Positions 22,177 to 33,720 of a DNA stretch of 64,000 bases are shown here, piece after piece. The notes below the pieces were generated by a model. The model worked only from the letters and a program-made list of their open reading frames with translations, ran no database searches and was not told where the DNA came from. Source of the stretch: Colocasia esculenta (taxonomy: Eukaryota > Streptophyta > Magnoliopsida > Alismatales > Araceae); NCBI GenBank assembly GCA_014218235.1, contig CM024764.1, forward strand, positions 67,989,184 to 68,053,183. The letters run 5' to 3'. Positions within the stretch are counted from its first letter, which is position 1. The number at the start of each line of letters is the position of its first letter. The translations under genes were made by a program, and so were the position numbers.

Positions 22177-23904
22177 ATGTGGGCCAACCCAGCACATTAT
22201 ATAGGCCATGGCCCAAACCAATTTTCATCTCTCATTCAACGTGGCCCAGCCTACTTTGAAAATACACATTTCTTGTCAGTCCACTATGAAAATACATTCC
22301 CTGGGGTGCACCAACTCTCAGATTTTACCCAAGATTAGGCCCTCCATACTAATTTATTCCATAATGTGCCATTTTTCACCCAACCAGAAACACAATATTT
22401 TCAAGGGCCTTTCACCTCCACTCCTTACCCAAAAGATGAACAATATGTCCCTCCTACAGAATTGAGTTGGCTTTACCAAGATCCACAAGGGGAAATTCAA
22501 GGACCCTTTCTTGGTACTGAAATCATCTCATGGTTTAATGAAGGATTCTTTAGTACTGATCTGCCGGTGTGCTTAACAGATGCTCCTGAAGGCACACCCT
22601 TCCAACCACTTGGAGAAGTAATACCACATTTAACACTTAGAGATCAACTTATTCTGGCCCAAGCCCAAAGTCCACGTATCCATAACTTTCAACATTGGGC
22701 CCAATGCCACATTGACATTCATGACAAAAGCCATCATGAGGGACAACATGTATATCCACAGTCCACTCATACATCTCCCTCGCAATCAGGCCTATTTGAT
22801 GATCAATTTGGGCAATTTATGCAAAAATTTCATGATAACCAACAATTCTTTGAGCAAACATTCACCCAACAACAACAAGAATTAGAGCAATCCTTTGTCA
22901 AAACTGACATCTTGATTACTCAACTAAAGGAAATCAGAAGGAGGCAAGATAGTCAGTCACCATCCCAACCCATTGACAATCATGCACATCCTTATCTTGA
23001 TTTTGACCAACAATGTGGCTCTCAAATTCCATTTGAAACTTCTCAGACCAATATGATTGGGGACATGCCCATTTTAAAGATGAGAGATAATATTAATGAG
23101 TCAAATCAAGAGGAGATGGGTGCCACTAAGAATCAATCCATTGTCTTGGCCCAACTTGAAACTGACCATCAAGAAGACTCCATCCATGATGTCATATTTG
23201 AGGACAGCTCTAGTGAATTAGTTGAATTCAAGTTGGGGGAAGAAAAGAAAGAGTGTCAACCAGATGTTGGGCCCGAGTTTGATGTGACATTGTTTCAAGT
23301 GGGTGACAAAGAAGAGGTGAGTGTGGAGAAAGAGCTGGGTGTAATCATCAATCATTCTTCTTGAGTAAGAGAAGAATTAGAAATTTTGCCTGAAGTCCAC
23401 AATGACTGGGTCTCTCTTGATGTTGAAAAAGACATAGAATTCTTACCTCTCCCTGACCTTGGCAAATCCAACATGTTTATGGACATGCTATCACTAGCTG
23501 ATTGGTCAACTACACTTGAACATTTTAAGCATCCTTGTGTTGAAAGTCATATCCATTTCATTCCAGATCATGCTACTATTTTTGACACAAGTCAGCCTGT
23601 GGAGTTCAAGCAATCCTCTGAGCATTCAACTCAATCTGACCTGAATATCATAAAAGAGGATCTAAAAATGGAAGTTGTGGGTGAAAATGGTGAGAATAAT
23701 CAAGTCCGCATTGATGTGTTCAAAACATACAAAGATCTTAAGTGTACAAATGAAAATTTCTTAATTGCAGATATGATCTTGAGTGCCTCAGTTTATCTAT
23801 CACTTACTGATCTACAAGGTACGTGTGGACCACTTGACCCACCATGGTTAATGATGCCTTACAAAGCAAGAATTTGGCGTCAATTGATTGGGGGTGTTAC
23901 GTGA
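22177..23904 (+). pseudogene. GYF-domain ORF inside an LTR retrotransposon (two in-frame stops)
   Basis: One frame runs from an ATG at 22,177 to a stop at 23,902-23,904, about 575 codons, broken only by TAG at 22,336 and TGA at 23,362. The uninterrupted middle is 22,366-23,364. Numbering from 22,366, residues 35-89 form a GYF domain: W35, Y37, then G46-P47-F48, I53, W56 and G60-F61-F62. This fits W-x-Y-x(6-11)-GPF-x4-[ML]-x2-W-x3-GYF apart from I for M and F for Y. The text DPQGEIQGPFLG, IISWF and DAPEGTPFQPLGEV is what I expect of plant GYF proteins related to EXA1. GYF domains bind proline-rich peptides (PPG-phi type). After it come a Gln-rich, probably coiled-coil stretch (residues ~145-200) and an acidic, unrecognised C-terminus. 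C69 replaces the usual Arg. Function inside the element is unknown. Confidence 0.8.
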
Positions 23905-24987
23905 GGTTGTTACCTCCGTGTGTCTGGCTGAAGACATTAAATTTAGCACTTATTGGGAGGCAACCCAATATTTTTAGGATATTTAACTTATTTCTTTTTT
24001 TCTATTGTGTTCTAGGTTTTTGAAGGCCCATTACCTTTGATGAAGCTAGTGTGCAACCACCCTCCTGTGATCATCAGGTTGCATCTCTCCTTCCTTAACT
24101 TACATTGACTTTATTCTATGTTCATTACTTTTATGCCATTGAGGACAATGTCATTCAAGTTGGGGGAGGGAAATCTTTCAAATTTTAAAATCCTGCTAAA
24201 CATCCCAAACATTGTACTTCATGCATCATTTTTCTTGGAAAGAATACCTCAGTCTAGAATGATTTTACTCTAAGTATATACTTGTGCTAGTGGAACATTA
24301 AAGGATGAATTTTGTAGTTATGTTCTTAACATTTTCCTCAAACTACATTTGAAATTTTCTACACACATGAATTACATGATGAATGAGTGTCATTCATGAG
24401 GGTGATTAGAGTTTTACCTAATACTCATGTTGAAGATTGACATTCTACACTCTTATAGAAAACTAATCGTAGGGAAAAAGCTACCTGCCTACAAGTTATG
24501 AAAAAAAAATGATGACAAAATGAAGAAGGAAACCCCTAGCTTAGTAACCGGGCTTCGGCACCTCATGAAGTGTTGAAGTTCGTGTCAAACAGTGAAAGGA
24601 TATCCAAAGAAAAAAAAATGATGATGAAGGATGAAAATAAAAAGGCAGAGTGAAAGCTACCTGTAATTCGAGGATTGGATTTTAAGAGTATAGAGTTGAT
24701 ATCATCTCTAAGTAATGGGTCAAAAGCTCATGCACTATCTTAGTAATGCTTGTTGATCATAAGTGCGTTCATGAAGGAAATGATAATTTCAACTATATCT
24801 TGAGGAACTGTCTAATAACATGAACTGCATGATTATCTTTGACACGCTACTAGAACTAGAAATATTTAGTGTTGATCAGTCTCCTCTCTCCTTTCTTGAC
24901 ATGGAAAATGATGTTTTGAGTTCCTGTTAGTCCCGATTATTCACCTGTGTGCATTGCTAAGGGACTAGCAATGAGTAAGTTGGGGGA
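23905..24987 (+). other. 3' noncoding region and polypurine tracts of the GYF-carrying element
   Basis: Contains GGGAGGCAACCC (about 23,957), a purine tract CAAGTTGGGGGAGGG (24,156-24,170) and the likely plus-strand primer AAGTTGGGGGA (24,977-24,987) abutting the 3' LTR. Numerous stops; no coding sequence. Confidence 0.6.
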
Positions 24988-26353
24988 TGTAATAATATCA
25001 TAATTATCATGAATAATCATGTCATTTCAATGACTAACACTTGATAAATTCATAAGATTTCTATTATCATGGACGATAATTGATTAAATTCAATTTTATG
25101 TTGTATTTGTAGGTTAATGGGCTATTCTATGAAGTGCTTAATGGGCTAATAGATTGGAGTGAAGCAAGAGAAAATAAAAGAGAGATTCTATTAAAATATT
25201 CCCCTCTATTTTTTAAACACTTTCTCACTTTTAAAAATCTTCTCCCTTATTTTCTAAAAATCTCTCCTTCCTTTCCTCTCTCCCCCTTCCTCTCTTTCTC
25301 TACCACTTTATAAACCTCTCCCCTCTCTCTCTTGCTATTATTCTTTTCCCACTTCTCTCTCTCCCTTTCCTGCGCACAATACCCCTTCTTTCTCTTCTTC
25401 TTTCTTCTCTTCTTCCCCTTCTCTTCTTCTCCCCCAATCTCTCTCTCGCACAGAAGCAGCAAGCAGCAGCAGCCCGCACCCCTGCGCGCCCGCCAGCACC
25501 CTGCGCGCGCCCTGCGCACCCGCCAGCGCCCGCGCCGCCCGGTTGCCTACCCCGCCCGCGCCTGCCGTTCTGCCTCCACGCACCCAGGCCGCCTGGACGC
25601 CCGCGCCCCGCGTGCTGCCTACCAGCACTCCGCGCGTGCGCCACCAGCGCCCACCCCGCGCGTGCGCCCCGCGAGCCGCCTTGCCTGCCGCCCGCACCCT
25701 ACCCACGTTGCATGCATGCAACGTGGGCCACTCTCGAGCCTCTCTCCCTCTCGTTTCTCTCTCTCTCCCCTCTCGTTCCTCTCTCTCTCTCCTCTATCGC
25801 CGCCCTCTCTCTCCTCTCGTCTCTTTCTCGCCTCTCTCTCTCACGTTTCTCTCTTCTCTCTCATCTCTCTCAGTGCTCTCTCTCCTCTCTCTTGCGGTTC
25901 TCTCTTCTCTCTCTCCTCTCTCTCACATCTCTCGCTCTCTCTTTTCTCTCTCGTCTCTTGTTATCTCTCTCTTCTATTCTCTCTCATCTCTCTCGATCTT
26001 TAATTGTTGATTTAATTGTAAATTTTTAGCACTCTTTTGTTAAGCTCTTTTTCTAGTTAGTGGAATTTAAATTTAATCTTTGTTAATTTAGTTTCTTTCT
26101 GTCTCTACTTCTCTCTTCTAATTTCTCTTCGTAGATTAGATTTATTTTTGATTGAATTAATCTTAGGAGTTTGTTTTAAAATCCTCTACACACTTTTCTA
26201 ACCAAAGAAACTCAAGGTTTTCAAAGTTAATAATCTTTTTCTCCGTGGATTCGACTCGGCTCTCACCACTTAACTATTGTCAAAATATTTAGTGTAGGCC
26301 GATAATTTTGAGATTGTTAGTCACGTGTTTAACGACGCATTCATGAGCTATCA
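24988..26353 (+). repeat. 3' LTR of the GYF-carrying element
   Basis: Begins TGTAATAATATC right after the polypurine tract and ends GAGCTATCA. From 25,080 it is a direct copy of the 5' LTR, including the CT-rich and G+C-rich blocks. Confidence 0.8.
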
Positions 26354-27947
26354 ATACACACCTCTCAACTCACCAAATCACAAAGACGCTAGCTCAACAC
26401 ATAATAAGAACACAAAACCAAAGATTATTTTCTTCCTCTTAGAAGAGGATTCACAATAAAACACAGAAGAAACGCAATTTAGAACACACAAGAATGACTC
26501 AAGAGAGTTAATAGAAAGCAAATCTAATGAAGAATGATCAATGGAGACATTGGTAGATAGTTGTTCAAGATAAGCAGAGGGAAGCCTTCAAAACTTCAGT
26601 TCTAGATTGAGAGAAAGGCTCCCTGATAGATTTTCAAAATATAGCACAAGTGAAAGCCTTCAAAACTTCAAATCTGAATTGATGAAGAGGGTCCCTAATC
26701 GCTCTTCAAGATGTAGCGCATGTGGAAGCCTTCAAAACTTCAAATCTAGGTTGATGTTGGGCAGGTATAGAGCTTTAGCAACAGCAAAAGGTGGAATGTT
26801 ACCCAGTAGCCTCATCTCCTCTTCAGAATGTGTATTTATATATCTATGGTATCAATTCAAGTACAGAAGGCTTCAGCCCAAAAAGAGGTCGAAACAAGGT
26901 AGTAAAAATTGCATTAGCTTTCCATATTTTGCCAGATTCGCATGGTATGACCCAAGGTTAGACCCTTCCCAATACTATAGCTTAACATTTAGAAATATTT
27001 CTACCAATCTTCAAGAACTTTGGTTCTAGAAGGTGGTACATCCTAAGGTGTCTACCCTATCAGTTCTTTTCACCGTGAAACAACTTACAAAAATGATGTC
27101 AGTCTTTGAGGGTTTCGGTCCTAGACGATCGTACTTCCCAAGGTGTCTACCCCATTATGCTATTTGAAAGTCCCAATCTTCTAGATATATAGCATTCAGT
27201 GCGCATCTTGTTCTTTGGTTTGTTGTGAAAAGTTTAATGGATGCAAAACAAAAGATATTAAATTATCACTGTCAAATTCAAACTTTAATCTCATTTAACT
27301 TACCAATAAAGATAAGCTTGTCATCATTTTGACATTGCCAGATTGTCAGCAACTTACATTTTCCTACAGTCTTTGAAGCTTTTGTTAGTCTATTAATGGG
27401 AGGGAAAAAAAAACTTTGTCGTCATCAAAATCAATGAGGGATTTCAACACTATGCTTTTATTATTCTTCATCTTGGATTTTCTCTCAGCCCATTGCTCCA
27501 TGATAGAACAAAAGGTCATTGAAGAACAAAAACTTTTGAAGTGCATGATGGGAGAATCTACCCAAGCTTGTTTATCTTGCAAAAGTTTATAATCTAGGAG
27601 TATCTCTAGTGGGAGTTGAAGAAATTGTAACATTATGTTTTGACTCTTACAATTTTTTTGTTGGTTAACTAATTTGAAAAAAAAGGCTAGTATGTGAAGG
27701 AATCACAAACTAAGAAAAGGAAATAAAACTAAAAATATAATCTACCAGAAAGAAAGCCATACGGCCTATGAAAATTGTTAGGCTTTTATGGAGGTCCTAG
27801 GCTCTTCTGATGTTCTTTGCCAACTCTTCTACATTATTGAAATCACAAAACTGCAGTATTGAGATTCACAGACCCAAAGTCATAAACAACAAGAACCTCA
27901 ACTGAGAAACTAATGTGGAACTAAATACCCAAGTTCCAACATAAATT
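26354..27947. other. Unassigned region with short tandem repeats
   Basis: Holds two local repeats and a 82-codon minus frame at 27,385-27,633 that I do not recognise. A pair of ~37-bp units containing AAGGTGTCTACCC lies near 27,020 and 27,125. Could be an LTR remnant (TATA-like TTTATATATC near 26,833), but no boundary is visible. Confidence 0.35.
26583..26757. repeat. Three-copy tandem repeat, ~73 bp unit
   Basis: GAAGCCTTCAAAACTTCA occurs at about 26,583, 26,653 and 26,729 with related intervening sequence (GATTTTCAAAATATAGCAC versus GCTCTTCAAGATGTAGCGC). Confidence 0.8.
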
Positions 27948-28262
27948 CACTACAAAGAAAAGAACATATGTCAGTGGCTAATAACTGCTGACAAAAGACC
28001 AAAAGCATTGACATATACATATGTCAGCGACTCAACAGTCGTTGATAAATGGGTCGTCGACTTATCTTTGTGAGCGGCTATTTATAACCATCGACATATG
28101 ATATATATCTCAATGGTTAATAGCCGCTTACATATATTCGATATATCAACGGATGTAAGTCGATGACATATGTAACATATGTCAGCAGATTAGAACTATT
28201 GACATACCAATAATATGTCAGCGGCTACTACAGCCACTGACAAATATTAATTTTGAAAAAAA
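27948..28262. mobile_element. CACTA-derived terminus (TGTCAGCGGCT family), inverse orientation
   Basis: Starts CACTACAAAGAAAAGAACAT and carries inverted TGTCAGCGGCT-type units. Its far end (ATTTTGAAAAAAAATTG) is the reverse complement of the left part of the 17,463-17,821 insertion. ATT lies on both sides (27,945-27,947; 28,263-28,265), a possible duplication. Confidence 0.55.
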
Positions 28263-28287
28263 ATTGACTAAAAATGGAGATACTCAC

Positions 28288-28371
28288 CACAGTGGTGTAG
28301 GGGACGCCCAACTTGGAAGCGGTGGCCTCTGCTGCCGGGTTTCCCTCCGGGTTGGTGAGGAGGAGCCTGGA
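28288..28371 (-). other. Exon-like segment with consensus splice donor
   Basis: On minus, an acceptor-like CTCTAAG is followed by 28 codons reading SRLLLTNPEGNPAAEATAS then KLGVPYTTV, then the consensus donor GTGAGTA (28,281-28,287). It sits in a G+C-rich island (28,290-28,600) beside a CACTA terminus. I do not recognise the gene; a captured host fragment is the likely source. Confidence 0.35.
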
Positions 28372-28669
28372 CTTAGAGTCAAGCTAAGCCTAGGACGAAG
28401 GAGGCGAGGATGGAGGCAGCGCCGTACATCGATGCTCTGCTGGAGGAGGGAGTGGGTGAGGTTGAGCTTTCCGGAGATGTAGAGGGTGCGGCGGTAAGGG
28501 AAGTCAGTGAAGGCCTTCTAGAGAGAGGACTTACAAATCTAGCTGGAGCTAGTCGGAGGAGGAGGCGGTTGGCACGGAGGGGACTAGACCTCGCCGGAGG
28601 GATGCGAACCAAAAATCTATCAGTTTAAGACTAAGGGATGCGAACCAAAAATCTCTTCATGAACTTGAT
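28372..28669. other. Rest of the G+C-rich island and short direct repeat
   Basis: G+C-rich to ~28,600 with overlapping Arg/Leu-rich open frames on both strands and no domain. GGGATGCGAACCAAAAATCT then occurs twice (about 28,598 and 28,634), 36 bp apart. Confidence 0.4.
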
Positions 28670-30253
28670 TGTCACGTCCCGACATTAAATATATCTATAA
28701 ATGTCGAAACGTGAACGAATAAGAAATCAATAGTAAATTTTGAACTAATTGAGCAGAAAATTACTCGGGGCTTCACTAAATAAAAATAATTAATTGTCAT
28801 TCTATAGGTATTACACGATTCTCAATTTACAACTCAAAGGTAGACACCGAAAATGTTAATCTCTCAGCATACAAATCCTGATGTCCCGCCTTCTAGTACT
28901 GTAGATTACCTGAGAAAAAGTAGGTATGAGCACTCTTGCCCAGTAGGATTTATCCTCAAAAATCATGAATATAAAGGTTTACATGAATCAAGGATATATA
29001 ATTGAGATATAAGAAGGTAATAAGTACTGAATATAAGTAATGAAAAATGATACAAATCAGATCATAGATGAAGTGAATCATGATTATCAAATAGTAACAA
29101 GCATGAAACAATATGCCAAAGAACTGACATAATGTGACCATCAATGAAATAGCAAAGCACGAGTGTATATGATCAATAATTCAGAGGGAAATAGAGAAAG
29201 TGTATGTGTAGAGATGTCCTGTCTAGTCTTTCAAGCAAGCGATAAACAATCATGTTTCAACATAATTCATCGAAATGTCGACCAATCTAGCTTGTAGTGG
29301 TGTCATGCCAACACCCTGGAGATCCATACCGCTCTACGCAGATTAAACATGTTCGGGTGCTCCTCCCGGGACTGGATCTGCCCCATTTGCACTGGCATTA
29401 AATCAAGAGAGAGTCCGAAGACCCAAAAATACGTCATCCCATTTCCATTTCTGATATACATACATGGTACTTGGGCACTCATCAAGAGTCAAGCATTTTT
29501 ACAGGAAGTGGGGTTCTAGAAGTTAATGCTCAAAGATATCCAGAAGGTATAAGAATCAAGATAATTTAGGATGCCTAAGAATAATACAAAGATGGATGTA
29601 GATGATGGTTAAATGATTCATCTAAGTGGTATAATAGTTTAGAATCCAAGAAAATGGGAAAGTCAACTTGTTTGGACAATACAAGAGTGTGTTGACTTTG
29701 ATTGAGGATGAAATGGTTCTATTTGTCAACATAAATAGGTGGTTTCACTCGAACTTGGATTCAACAAGGTTTATTTGAATTATGAGACTTTCAGGTAGGC
29801 CAATTTGTGAGAGATTAGAAAGATGCTATGTAAGGCCCTTGATTTTCATCTTGAGTGTTTGCTTATGTATATATGCGTATATGAGTACATACTATTGATG
29901 TATAGAGTATTGTGCAAAGTATTATATATATATATATATATATTGCATGAATAAATAATATTGTGATGTATGCATTGTTTATATATACATATGTGTGATG
30001 TATATAGTTCTGCAATTTTAAGTTCTGTTCGGGCAGCCAGTAGACGTCAAGATGGGTGGACGCCAATGCCAAGTCAGCGGCCACATCGATGGACGCCAAC
30101 TGAGAATTGGCGGCCACTGATGTTGACGTTGATTTTGCAGATCTGTTGCGATTTTAGATCCGGAAACGCCCCCGAAAATGTCGCCCTCTGATTTGGAAAC
30201 CGTTCCTCAACGGTAACCTAGCCTAACCCTTATGCGTATCCGACCCCCACCCC

Positions 30254-30260
30254 TTTATAT
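30254..30260 (+). promoter_or_regulatory. TATA box of solo LTR B1
   Basis: CCCTTTATATTGCCC about 425 bp into the LTR; the aligned position in the 57,937 LTR has CTATAAACC. Confidence 0.5.
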
Positions 30261-32183
30261 TGCCCAATTTTCGACCAAATCTATCCTTTTGACTCTTGGG
30301 TCAAAAACCTAGACTTTCTGTGTGAAAACTTGTTTTGGAACTCTTCGATCCGGCTACTGGAGGCTTCATCCGACGATCAACATCGACTGGAGAGGACTCT
30401 GAACATCCGGGAACGACTTCCCCACGCTGGTGTGCAGTGAAGATCAACAGGGAACCCGGATAAAGAAGGATTTGAAGGCTCTTTGGCTCTGGCCGAGGAG
30501 AGCTTCTTCAACTCAAAACATCGATTGGGGATTTTATCCAAGGCAAGTAACCCAACCACATCATCCCTACATGTGTCTAGTATGTCCCAGAAATTTTACG
30601 GATTTTTCTCGTGTCCTGGAACCCCCATTCAAGTGATATTTTGGCGTTCAGTCTGTGTTCTGCACAGACAGGAACTTAACAGCAGGATCTCTTGCCATTA
30701 AGATCTTAAGTTGGTGGCGATCTTTATTGTCATTAACCTGGTAAACGGCCACCCCTTGCTGTTTAGTTCTTCAGGCAGAAACAGTTGGTCTGTCTGCCCT
30801 TTATAACCTATTTTCTGGGATTTCTGTGCATGAGGATATATGGTAAATCTTGTATGTTATAAAGTATATATATATACCATGGAGTATGTTATGAAATTTT
30901 GATAAATTTTTGTTTACTGCAATAATTACTGGAAATTTCTGAAACATTGTTGTGAGCATGTTAAATTACTATTACATGATTTTGTGATAAAGTTTGATGT
31001 CATAAATTTTCTATGGTAGTTCAATCATCATCAAAATGTACTGTTACAATTTGATAAATTTCTGATGGCTGTATAAATTATTACAATTTTCTGAATTGAA
31101 AAACAGTGAGCATGCCTATTTAGTGTAGAAATTTTTATAAATAGTGTGAAAATAATTAAAATCCCAGAAATTAGCATATGTTTAGTACGGTCAGAATTCA
31201 GGTGTAGCATGAACTATAGGTCTGAATTATAACAACTATGTAAATTGGGCTATTTTAACCGTAGATAATATTACTGTTTGAACATTATTAAATAGTGGAT
31301 ATTTCAAAATTATGAAACTTCGTATATGTGATATGTGAATAGTAAATGACCTGTGGTTTTATGTTCATTGGATAATAGTAGGTACTGATTTCAATATTTT
31401 CATCATGAAAAATGTATGGTTTAGTGTAATTAAATTGATTAATGTAGTTATAGTATGATATGAATCAGTTAGTAGTTGTTAAACTCTGAAAACAGTAGTA
31501 TCATGCTAGAAAAGACTGAATTGTGTAAATATGTGAGTAAGAAATGGATGTGTTAAATTAAGCACTAAGAGCATGTTAAAAAGGTGAAAAATGCGTAACT
31601 GTGCCAATGGGTGACACTGCTACCTTAGAGGGTTGTGGAACTGTACTGTGGTGAAGTCCCCACGGGAAAGTTCAATGTGTGTGATGTCCCATGGGCATTG
31701 GGATTAAATCCTGGAGGCGAACAAGTATCGCTAGTTAGGGTGGAGAGTGCTTCTCCCGGTTCTGCGCGGTAACTAAGGTTTATCACTGGAATGCCTAGGT
31801 GATAAATAAGTGTTGTGATTAGTGTGTGTCCTTCTAAAGGTGGTTTGGGCTATGTGTCACGGCATTAAGTAAATGTGAAATTGTGTTTAAGTGAAAGTGA
31901 AAGTGTAAATTGTGAAACCATGTAAAGGAATATGTGTCCATATGATTCCTTGTGATAGCATGTAATATGGTAAATCCTTAAATCAATGTGTTATGTATGT
32001 AGCAAACAACAAGCTTTTCATGGGTATAAATATGTTAACCAAGTGAAAATGATTTTAGAATCCATGCTAGAAGTATCTTCTTAATTATGTGTACAAACTC
32101 CATATTTAAATGATTCATGGTCAGCATGAAAATGTGTAAAGTAATGTGATGCATGTAAGTTAATGTGTTTGGAGTTACTTGTT

Positions 32184-32221
32184 GAGTTCTTTTGGACTCA
32201 TTCTTGCTTCGGCGTACAGGT
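32184..32221 (+). promoter_or_regulatory. Conserved hairpin and donor-like block in LTR B1
   Basis: GAGTTCTTTTGGACTC (weak hairpin), then CTTGCTTCGGCGTACAG/GT. The 14-mer CTTGCTTCGGCGTA is identical in the LTRs at 57,937 and 41,556. AG/GT could be a splice donor. Confidence 0.45.
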
Positions 32222-32876
32222 GCAGACGTTTCCACTTCTTCCGAGGAAGTCGTTGGGAGCGACTGGAGCGGGAGTAGGAGACATTGTGGATTTAGCATTG
32301 TATTTTCATTTTCATAAGTATGTAATAAAGGACTCTGTGTAGTCTTATGTAGACAAAGTACTTAATTCATTTGTTTTAGTTACGAAATGTCTAGTTTTCT
32401 TTTCCTCTATATGGACTGTGGATAAAATGTTGATGATGGAATAAAATATCTCATTTAGTTCTTTCTTTTCCGCTGTCATATGATATTTATATTTGTGTAT
32501 ATTTCAGCCTATCGTACTAGTGTTGGGTAAATGTCCCACTGTGGCGACACTTTCTATATTGACGTGGGTTGGTAGAACCGTACCAATATAAAGAGGGTCG
32601 TTACATGCTATTTTGATAGAATTGCCAAAATCGCAATTTTCTTCTTCGGTGGGAGAGTTGACTTTTTATTGGTAAGAGATATGATTTTTCTGATATTTTT
32701 ATTGGATTCAAATGGGGGTACTTCCTTATTTACATGTAATATCTTAAGTAAATGAATAACATTTACTTAAATGATATGGAATGTAAATAAGGTATGAGTT
32801 TCAGTTTTACAGGGTTCCTGCTGACACCTTTGGTTGGACATGAAACAGATTAGGTTAAACATATCAGACAAGTGTA

Positions 32877-33112
32877 TGTCGACAGCCAGGAAGTGGCTAT
32901 CGACAATATACTATCCTCTCAGAACCAATTCCTGGGGTCTGTACACTGCCTGTCGACAGGCCAAGGTCGGCAATCGACAGGTGGAAGCTATCTGTCGACA
33001 GATGAAGGTTATCTGCCGACAGCTACTAGTGGAACTGCTTTATCTAGGTTCTAGAAGCATGATACCTGTCGAAAAATGGGTTCTATCTGTCGACAGTTGT
33101 AGGTTGAACTTC
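32877..33112. repeat. Palindromic minisatellite of LTR A1, core CTGTCGACAG
   Basis: Multiple complete or partial CTGTCGACAG palindromes with spacers such as GGCCAAGGTCGG and ATGAAGGTTATC. Confidence 0.85.
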
Positions 33113-33709
33113 CAGAAATAGTATTACAACATCTCAGAAGACTCTTCTAAGTGTTCCTATGATTCCAAACATGGTTGACAACACTTAATGGATCTGGTTT
33201 ACACTTCTAAACACTACTTTACATGAAGGATAATAATAGAACATGGGAAACACAAACTTACACATGGGTGGCCAGAAACTTAGGAAATCATATATTGGAA
33301 GTACAATTCATCTAACAACATTCCCTTGTATCGGGTAGGGAGTTCCCTAACAGTAAACTTGGTCATGATATGATTACTAGCTAAAACATGCTTACAATGG
33401 ATAAAACAAGTGTTTCTAAGGGTGTTTCCAGAATCAGAGTCAAGTGTGAACATGGTAAATACCTAAACATGAAGTTCTCAACATGAGAGGAAGACAAGAA
33501 TGAGAAAAGAAGGAAAGAATCCTATAGATGCTTTCAGATCCAGATGCAAGTATGAACACTGTTAACACCTAAACATGAAGCTCTTGAGCATGAATAAGAG
33601 ACAAGAATTGAAAGAAAGAAGGAATCCTATAGTACATGGAACAAAAAGGAAATATGGTTATACAAATGAAGAGACTACAAGCATGAAACAATAAATGGAA
33701 GAAGAGTCG

Positions 33710-33720
33710 TGATACCATTC
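33710..33720 (-). other. Degenerate primer-binding site between LTRs A2 and A1
   Basis: On minus: GAATGGTATCAC directly after the A2 LTR end. It equals the GAATGGTATCAGAGC junction at 39,766-39,780 except at the break point, so almost the entire internal region was deleted here. Confidence 0.6.

Larger units (their letters stand above)
19745..26353 (+). mobile_element. Tat/Athila-like LTR element carrying a GYF-domain ORF
   Basis: Two direct LTRs of about 1.3 kb flank a 3.9-kb interior. A primer site resembling the TGGCGCCGTTGYCGGGGA site of plant Tat/Athila/Ogre elements follows the 5' LTR, and a polypurine tract precedes the 3' LTR. Landmarks common downstream of coding regions in this group are present: GGGAGGCAACCCAA at 23,956 and CAAGTTGGGGGAGGG at 24,156. 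No protease, RT, RNase H or integrase is recognisable, so the element is non-autonomous. No clean target duplication was found: the 5' LTR lacks its first ~95 bp. Confidence 0.82.
29829..32605 (+). mobile_element. Solo LTR, family B copy B1, 2,777 bp
   Basis: TGTAAGGCCC...GGGTCGTTACA, flanked by the 5-bp duplication TGCTA (29,824-29,828 and 32,606-32,610). Homologous along its length to the 5' LTR at 57,937-61,183 (same TATA region, CCACGGGAAAGTTCAATGTG block, GCTTCGGCGTACAGGT block). The perfect target duplication and absence of internal sequence identify a solo LTR left by LTR-LTR recombination. Confidence 0.92.
28670..33709 (-). mobile_element. Chromovirus LTR, family A copy A1 (truncated, interrupted)
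   Basis: Starts TGTCACGTCCCGACATT and follows copies A2 and A4 in order until GAAGAAGAGTCG at ~33,709, where the family continues in A4 (53,509) but A1 breaks off. The missing half is the U3/promoter side. A complete solo LTR (29,829-32,605) is inserted in it. LTR sense is minus. On the right it joins a degenerate primer site and LTR A2. Confidence 0.8.

Noticed and set aside
27385..27633. 82-codon minus frame
   Set aside because: No recognisable motif, AT-rich composition and no neighbouring exons.
32877..33112. Regularly spaced palindromes resembling a CRISPR array
   Set aside because: Eukaryotic LTR context, irregular spacing, related spacers and repeated occurrence at the same LTR position; it is a minisatellite.
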